The notes under the pieces: generated by a model | What the model was told of the DNA's origin: nothing | Databases searched by the model: none | What the model saw: the letters and a program-made list of their open reading frames with translations, nothing else | NCBI GenBank assembly: GCA_030704615.1 | Contig: CM060731.1 | Location: forward strand, 15,378,001 to 15,438,000 | DNA length: 60,000 nucleotides | Direction: 5' to 3' | From: Takakia lepidozioides | Lineage: Eukaryota; Streptophyta; Takakiopsida; Takakiales; Takakiaceae | Translations under genes and position numbers: made by a program | Shown: piece after piece, positions 54,658 to 60,000 of the stretch | Position numbering within the stretch: position 1 is the stretch's first letter | Layout of the letters: every line of letters starts with the position of its first letter

Positions 54658-55677
54658 TCAGGGCAAGGTTTGGCAGGCAAGGGTGGTGGGATTCCAGAGG
54701 GCTGGCAGGAGGAATTTCCGGCCATGGATACCATAAGAATTGAAGCTGGCCCCCGCAGTGTCGGTCTGGAGCTGTCCAGGATATCCTGGATAAGATCCTG
54801 CGCCAAACGCACCCTGGCAAGCCGTCGCTGCCTCCAAAGGAAAGCTTGCATCCCCCTGGAAATATGCATTGCCGAACGGATTTGTGGCAGTCCCCGCAAG
54901 CATGGTGGCTATGTTAATAATCATCCCGTCCACACCCACGTCGCCATTTGGGGCCTTCAGCGGGGTTTGCTCTGGCGCTCCGGGGAAGGAAGGTGCAGCA
55001 AATGGCCAAGCACACTGTCCGTGACACTGACCACCTGCATTACCCACCCATGCATATGGCAACGGATGCTCCTGCGTAGCTTTGCTGGCAGCGACGTAAG
55101 CATGGGAGCCACACGCCGACGCGCAGAAGCCTTCCACATACACATTGTCTGCTGTAAGAACCAAGTAAATTGCATTTGGATTAGCAGGGAACAATCGCAA
55201 CGATCGGGTCACCAGCGACTCGATGTCGACCATCTTGAGGTTCAATCCCAACGAGGAGCGTCGATCAGAAACCTGACCCGCAAGCTTCAGTGCCGGCGCC
55301 ACACCTTGCCCTTTCAAATCCTTGTAGTCCCCAGTGATCTTCCACCAGCTGCTCACAGATGGACTCCCTTGGCCACTTTGTTGCACCTTTGTGGGTGCGA
55401 AAGACGCCAGAAAATCGGTGATAGTGGTCTTCTGGGCCTTCGAGAACCGCCCATACCAAGTGATGTAGACAGGGATGCCACTGCTCCCAAGAACCTGTCC
55501 ATTGTGGTAAGGCAACACCAGTGGGGCAGTCTCCACCAACTTCAATATCCTACCTTCCACTTCACCACTACCTCTATGAGGACGCACAATGCCTGCTTTT
55601 ACGTGCACCGTCAGCACTGAGCAGGTCACCAATACTGCCATCCACATTGCAGCAAGATCCCTACGAGACAACGCCAT
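54658..55677 (-). CDS. EXORDIUM-like secreted protein (phosphate-induced protein 1 family)
   Basis: EXO/EXL proteins are extracellular plant proteins that promote cell expansion and respond to brassinosteroid and carbon status; their biochemical activity is unknown. The reading frame is intronless, about 339 codons from the Met at 55677. I prefer this Met over the upstream in-frame Met at 55704 because MALSRRDLAAMWMAVLV begins a clean signal peptide ending near VHVKA. Family signatures are present: HNGQVLGSSGIPVYITWYGR, SWWKITGDYKD, AIYLVLTADNVYVEGFC, YAWVGNAGGQCHGQCAWPF, NGDVGVDGMIINIATMLAG and GNAYFQGDASFPLEAATACQ. The cysteine-rich GFCASACGSH segment is intact and the length is normal. Codon use is G/C-rich compared with the flanks. 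The upstream region carries a tandem 151-bp duplication. Confidence 0.93.
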   Translation of the reverse strand: MALSRRDLAAMWMAVLVTCSVLTVHVKAGIVRPHRGSGEVEGRILKLVETAPLVLPYHNGQVLGSSGIPVYITWYGRFSKAQKTTITDFLASFAPTKVQQSGQGSPSVSSWWKITGDYKDLKGQGVAPALKLAGQVSDRRSSLGLNLKMVDIESLVTRSLRLFPANPNAIYLVLTADNVYVEGFCASACGSHAYVAASKATQEHPLPYAWVGNAGGQCHGQCAWPFAAPSFPGAPEQTPLKAPNGDVGVDGMIINIATMLAGTATNPFGNAYFQGDASFPLEAATACQGAFGAGSYPGYPGQLQTDTAGASFNSYGIHGRKFLLPALWNPTTLACQTLP

Positions 55678-55717
55678 CGCGTAAACACTAGATAAATCAG
55701 ACAAGCTACAAACGTTC

Positions 55718-56019
55718 TCGACACGAAGAGAGAGAAAGAGCTAGCAAGAAACTAAAATGCACTCCACTGGGTCAGCAAGAAGAACCACACTATTTCTACA
55801 GAAAATTGCAAGGTCCGATGCTGGAGGAAGCTGCAAACTGCAAACAAGCTTGTAGATTTCTGAGGATTTCGACACGAAGAGAGAGAAAGAGCTAGCAAGA
55901 AACTAAAATGCACTCCACTGGGGCAGCAAGAAGAACCCCACTATATCTACAGAAAATTGCAAGGTCCGATGCTGGAGGAAGTTGCAAACTGCAAACAAGC
56001 TTGAAAATTTCTGAGGATT
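55718..56019 (-). repeat. 151-bp tandem duplication in the EXO-like 5' region
   Basis: 55718-55868 and 55869-56019 are near-identical (a few substitutions), each running from TCGACACGAAGAGAGAGAAA to CTGAGGATT. On the gene's strand they carry a CT-rich tract and an AGATATAG or AGAAATAG TATA-like segment. They lie 40 bp upstream of the start, so the duplication affects the 5' UTR and core promoter. Confidence 0.85.
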
Positions 56020-56024
56020 TCGAC

Positions 56025-58090
56025 AAAAAAAACAAAGCGGAACAGTGCTGGTGAGTGAGAAAGAGTTGGTGTGAGCGAGGACATGAGAATTTGGGAGCGG
56101 GAGGGAGTTCAAGTAGCTGCGGGGCGGCCATCGAGGACGCCTCCGCGTTGGCAGCTTGCAGAGCATGCGCTGGCTTGACCCCTCTGTCACTTCCCCCCAA
56201 CTGCCCTCCGCCTCTTCGAATGTCCTGGCTCTTACCTGGCTTCCATGGGGATGCATGCCCCACCATGGGCCATGCATGCCAGCCCGTTAAAAATATCTCT
56301 TTCCCCAGTAAACAGAGCCATGCTAAACCCCGGTCGATGCATGGGGATATTGCCATGATCCATGCCTGCATACATGATGGGCATGGCCGCATACCTGGCA
56401 TATAGCTGGCCAACTGGCAGAGCCATACGGTACGTATCCCTTAAGTTGATACGCACCGTTTCTTAAAAAGGGTACCTACCTACCTAGGCAGATACCAGTA
56501 TCGTGGTGGTAAATCATTTACTTGAGCAGGTAGCCGAGTGGTTGGGTATATGTGCCATAACGTGGGTGATCCTGGGTTCAATCCTTCAATATGTGCCTTC
56601 AACCGTCCATTGGCCCCTTGATGGGCTGTGTGTTGAGCAGTAGGCTCTGTAAATTCACGGGATGTTAAAGAAGCGGAGGTCCCTTGTCCCTTCTTTTTCT
56701 TCAGACCTAGACCTACATACTGCTACATACATGCTCCTATAATCAGCCCTACTACTCCACCCAAAATGACTACCTCAACCCTTAAGGGCCGCCATTAGGC
56801 AAATTTTACCCCCCAAAAAAGTGACATATTACGAGTTAATTGAGGCTACACACCACCGGTACTGCTACACATCCCACCTTGTTACATCCAAAAAAATGAA
56901 CCTTACCGGATTCACGTTGGCTAGCATGTACAGAATTTACAAAAGTCACCACCGGAGTGAGCCCAACTATGGGCCAATTATGTCTTGCCACATAGACAGT
57001 CAACTCTACATGGCCCCTCCTGCATGCTCCAGTTTAGGTTTTAGGATTTACATAGGGTTCATGACCCTTGCGATTTCTAAAGAATCTGACTACCCGGATC
57101 CGTGTTCAAAAGCCCGGTTCCTTAACAAGGCACTACCTGTACAATATTGGTATTGACTTGGGTATTGCAAGTGCCAATACAAGGGGTTCCAGTTCTTAAC
57201 CACAGTTGGGCGATTATTTGATTTTTTTCATAACCGGCGGTTCCGGTTGCATCAAAATTTTGGAAACTAATAACCAGCGGTTGCTTTTACTAAAAATTTT
57301 ATGGCTACGGTTACTTGCAAAAACCCCAAATAACCGTGGGTGGGCGGTTCTTTAAAAGGTTCTTTGCTCCGGTATTTGAATGAGACCTCCGCCGGTTCCT
57401 AACTGGACCGGTTACTTCATTTTTTCACCTCCACCGGTCATATCTATATATAACCGGATAGGTAACAGCCGGATGTTAGAAATTTAAATAACAGCCCAAC
57501 ATTGTTCTTAATACTAGTACTACAAAAGTAGATACTTTATACCGCCCCCTGGGTTCTTTAATACCCTGGTTGATAAATGTCCAGAGTCCAGACGTCAGAC
57601 CCTATACCAGGTATCTACAGTACGAATGGAATATACCATACACTTTGGCCTATGGCCTCGATGGAAGCGCTTTCAAATTGATTAGTTTTTTATTCAACAT
57701 CTCAATATTTCCAATCTCATCTTGTGAACTTATGTCTAATGTCAAATATGTCTTATGTCAAATGTTTGCCCTAACGATGTGCGGCATACATTTATCCCCC
57801 ACATCACAAGAAAAATGTCATGTTTTGCGGTCTACTGACAATTCTCTTATATCTACCCTAAAAAGTAGTGTGTCTAATTGTCTAATTGCCCCCATCCTTG
57901 GTTGCATCATAAACAAGGCCATAGCACTGAACAATTTTGACATGTTGCCAGACGTTGAGTTTTTTCAAGGTGATGTGGCCAGTCACTTCTACACCAGTAT
58001 GATTTGTCTTGCCATATGAGCATCTTATTGTAAATTGAAGTCGCCACATGGGCTACCTAGCCCCATTTTTTCGAAAACCTGTGAGACATA
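56025..58090. other. Intergenic region with CCGG-rich low-complexity blocks
   Basis: 56200-56420 is rich in CATGC/GGCATG. 57180-57470 is dense in AACCGG and GCGGTT motifs in both orientations, probably a decayed inverted-repeat element. Open frames such as 57570-58019 (plus) are unrecognised. Confidence 0.4.
56525..56590 (+). repeat. tRNA-derived SINE-like head
   Basis: GGTAGCCGAGTGGTTGGG (A-box like, Ser/Leu-type) and CTGGGTTCAATCC (B box) lie about 35 nt apart. The following 100 bp is non-tRNA and ends in a CTTTTT-rich tail near 56690, as in plant SINEs. No acceptor-stem pairing is evident. Confidence 0.5.
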
Positions 58091-58093
58091 TAA

Positions 58094-58355
58094 GGGCCGC
58101 ATTACACTAGAGGCTTTTTCTTGGGCTGGCCCAAGAAGTGGGCGCCAAAATTTGTCCCATGTAGGTGCCATGTAGGCAAATGACCCACTTCCATTTTCTT
58201 GGGCTCTCGCCGTAGTGTAAAGCCATTGAGCCCAATTTTCAGGCCTCCGCCAATGGGAACGCTCCATTCTCACTCGGTCATGGGCTTGGGTCCTAATGTA
58301 AAGCGGCCTTACCATTAGCCCCAGAGGAATATTAGTATGTAGTGTAAAGCGGCCC
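58094..58355. mobile_element. Tourist-like MITE (PIF/Harbinger type)
   Basis: Terminal inverted repeats GGGCCGCATTACACTA (58094-58109) and the complement of 58340-58355 match at 15 of 16 positions, flanked by TAA (58091-58093 and 58356-58358). Length is 262 bp. A 3-bp TAA duplication with GGGCC termini is typical of Tourist MITEs. A second end-like block (TAATGTAAAGCGGCCTTA) at about 58298-58315, followed by a repeated flank, suggests a nested or tandemly duplicated end. Confidence 0.75.
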
Positions 58356-58399
58356 TAAATACTTTACCATTACCCCTAGAGGAATATGTAGAGCAGTTT

Positions 58400-59174
58400 C
58401 ATTAGGGCTGATTCCAGAGTGGTCCAGGAATCCCCGGGAATTAGAGTGGGGCACTTATGTAGGAAGGCCAAATCCCTATATTAAGGAATGAGATGAGGGG
58501 GTCCAAAAAAAGAAGGGAGGAATTGGCCAAATTTAGAATTGGGAGTCTTTAGGGTTGACATGTGTCCAGGGCCTACTAGAAGGGTCCCACCGTGGCACCC
58601 TCAGGGGGTATATAAGGGAACCCCCCTCTTACTACCTACTAACTTACTACTTACTAAATTAGTAAATAGTGGGCTCTGCAAAGGCAGGGCCACTAAAAAA
58701 ACACAGCAAACATGAATCAATTAATCAATAGAAACCACAATACCCAGAAGGTAGACAAAATCTATTTACCAGAACAATACTGAAGGTTAGTAGGCACTGG
58801 ATGCAAGGGTATTTAAGAAACACAGATAAGTTTCCTTTTTAAAGCAGAGGAGGTGCTGGGCCTTCCACAACCAACAACCCCACAACTGACAATATGCAAT
58901 AGACATTATGGCAGGATTATGAGGCAGCACAGTACACAGTGCAACTAAGTTCACTGGTGATGAACCAGTTACATTTAAGAATGTGAATTCCCAAGCAAAG
59001 ATGTATTAAAATCCCTTACCAAAGCTCATCACTGCAAAAATAAGGCATGTACACTGTGCCATTACAAGAGTCATTCTGGCAGTACACACCACTATAACTA
59101 AAAACAAACTCTTGAATGTAACCGAGGCTTGGAATGACCGTCGGTAGTCTACCACTGACAGAAAAACCATATCC
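58400..59174 (-). other. 3' flank / probable 3' UTR of eEF1B-gamma
   Basis: No coding region recognised. The part next to 59175 is presumably 3' UTR of the minus-strand eEF1B-gamma gene. Confidence 0.5.
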
Positions 59175-60000
59175 TCACTTGAAGCACTTGGCCTCCAAAA
59201 GCTTTTCACCATTGATTTCATCGGGCTCCTCGAAGTAGGCATTCACCAGTGCTTTCTGTGCCTCGTCAGTGATATCCACTTTCTTCCACTCATAGAGCTC
59301 TACATCGTAGCATTCATCTTTCACCATTTGTGGCATCTCCGTTCCCCTGGTCAAGTCTCTTCAAAAATGAGTCCATTGAAAGGATTTAAGATTTTTGTGA
59401 AACAGCACCTGATGCCAGCTACTTAGAGAGCAGCGAGAGAACTTAGAGACAATGTCCTACTGGCAAACAAAACACAGGCAACAAATTACACACCTGAAAA
59501 GCCACACCCCCTTGATCTTGTAAGGGGCAGCGTCACCTAGGATGCACATTTTGCTGAAGGCATGCTTGCGGATAAAATCCATCCGTTGCAAGAATCCACC
59601 AACTTTATTCATCGTCACAAATGTCACTTCATTCTCTTCATTGAATTTGTAATCGCAAAACCACAGAGAGTAGCCTTCAGGATCGTACATCTCCCAAAAG
59701 CCTGCGAATAACCCCAAGACCAATTTTTAGTCCATGACTCTCTTGTCTAGCAACAACAGAAACCCACTATGCCGCATAGTCCGTAACTCAACAAACACAC
59801 CACATCTGGCAAGGGCAATAAACTAAAACAGGCATTCACTCACCACTAATTGCCAAGTGAAAGTCCTTGGCCTTGGTGTTTGAGTAGAGACGCTTCCAAT
59901 TGTCCATAACCATTGGACTAGGAGGTAGCAAATCAAGGGGATTCTTTGATTTCTTCACAGGGGCCTCCTCATCAGCTGGCACATCCACCTCTGCAGGCTT
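59175..60000 (-). CDS. Translation elongation factor eEF1B gamma subunit, C-terminal exons (partial)
   Basis: The gamma subunit anchors the eEF1B complex that recharges eEF1A with GTP. Three minus-strand exons are seen: 60000-59844 (runs off the window), 59701-59494 and 59346-59175, with GT-AG introns and matching phases. They encode the acidic/Lys linker (VDVPADEEAPVKKSKNPLDL), SPMVMDNWKRLYSNT, GFWEMYDPEGYSLWFCDYKF, FVTMNKVGGFLQRMDFIRK, FSKMCILGDAAPYKIKGVWL and the terminal ECYDVELYEWKKVDITDEAQ to EAKCFK and stop. This is the whole conserved EF1G domain. The N-terminal GST-like part lies outside the window. The call is unambiguous. Confidence 0.96.

Noticed and set aside
56525-56590. Functional tRNA gene
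   Set aside because: A and B boxes are present, but no acceptor-stem pairing or proper anticodon arm is visible. A SINE head is the better fit.

Overview
This window reads as nuclear DNA of a streptophyte, most likely a seedless land plant. Five loci have plant-type exons with GT-AG introns: a GT47 exostosin-type glycosyltransferase, a trichome-birefringence-like (TBL) wall acetyltransferase, an EXORDIUM-like protein, eEF1B-gamma, and a coiled-coil gene resembling axonemal outer-arm docking proteins (ODAD3/CCDC151 type). If the last call is right, the organism makes flagellated sperm, which points to a bryophyte, lycophyte, fern or charophyte rather than a flowering plant. The species cannot be fixed from the sequence alone.

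Layout. 1-2.4 kb is AT-rich with nothing recognisable. 2.6-10.3 kb is repeat-built: cruciform-forming units (2.64-3.09 kb), a large inverted repeat (3.43-5.61 kb) and two direct segmental copies of the same family (8.2-10.3 kb). A broken ABC1/ADCK-type kinase fragment lies at 10.7-11.1 kb (minus strand). At 11.62-12.78 kb is a minisatellite with a 61-bp higher-order unit, open in all three plus frames. Two non-autonomous DNA transposons lie side by side at 13.3-14.5 kb, one Mutator-like and one piggyBac-like with TTAA target sites. A dead PIF/Harbinger transposase (15.8-16.85 kb) is followed by two different satellite-like arrays, with ~191-bp and ~181-bp periods, up to 19.8 kb.

20.04-27.29 kb is an LTR retrotransposon on the minus strand, and it is the most unusual object here. 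Its ~328-bp LTRs flank a long repetitive leader, a gag with zinc knuckles, an aspartic protease and, directly after the protease, the N-terminal half of a cytosine-5 DNA methyltransferase. No reverse transcriptase or integrase is present. It has no tRNA-type primer site. Instead, the 16 nt next to the 5' LTR are complementary to a segment inside the LTR, which suggests Tf1/sushi-like self-priming. The stop codon between gag and protease sits in a UAG-CAR-YYA leaky context.

29.0-36.5 kb is the GT47 gene, whose introns hold a 5'-truncated LINE (minus) and a second LINE 3' fragment (plus). Very short 3' tails of this LINE are scattered through the window, one of them a 45-bp insertion with a perfect 15-bp target-site duplication. 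38.17-39.0 kb is a TA-flanked TIR element. 41.8-44.8 kb is TBL, 47.5-53.1 kb the ODAD-like coiled-coil gene, 54.66-55.7 kb EXORDIUM-like (minus) with a tandemly duplicated 151-bp leader/promoter segment, 58.09-58.36 kb a Tourist-like MITE, and 59.2-60 kb the C-terminal exons of eEF1B-gamma (minus, continuing past the window edge).

Functionally, GT47, TBL and EXO-like all relate to the cell wall or secretory pathway, but they are separate monocistronic genes, and nothing indicates co-regulation. The rest is dominated by repeats and decaying transposons.
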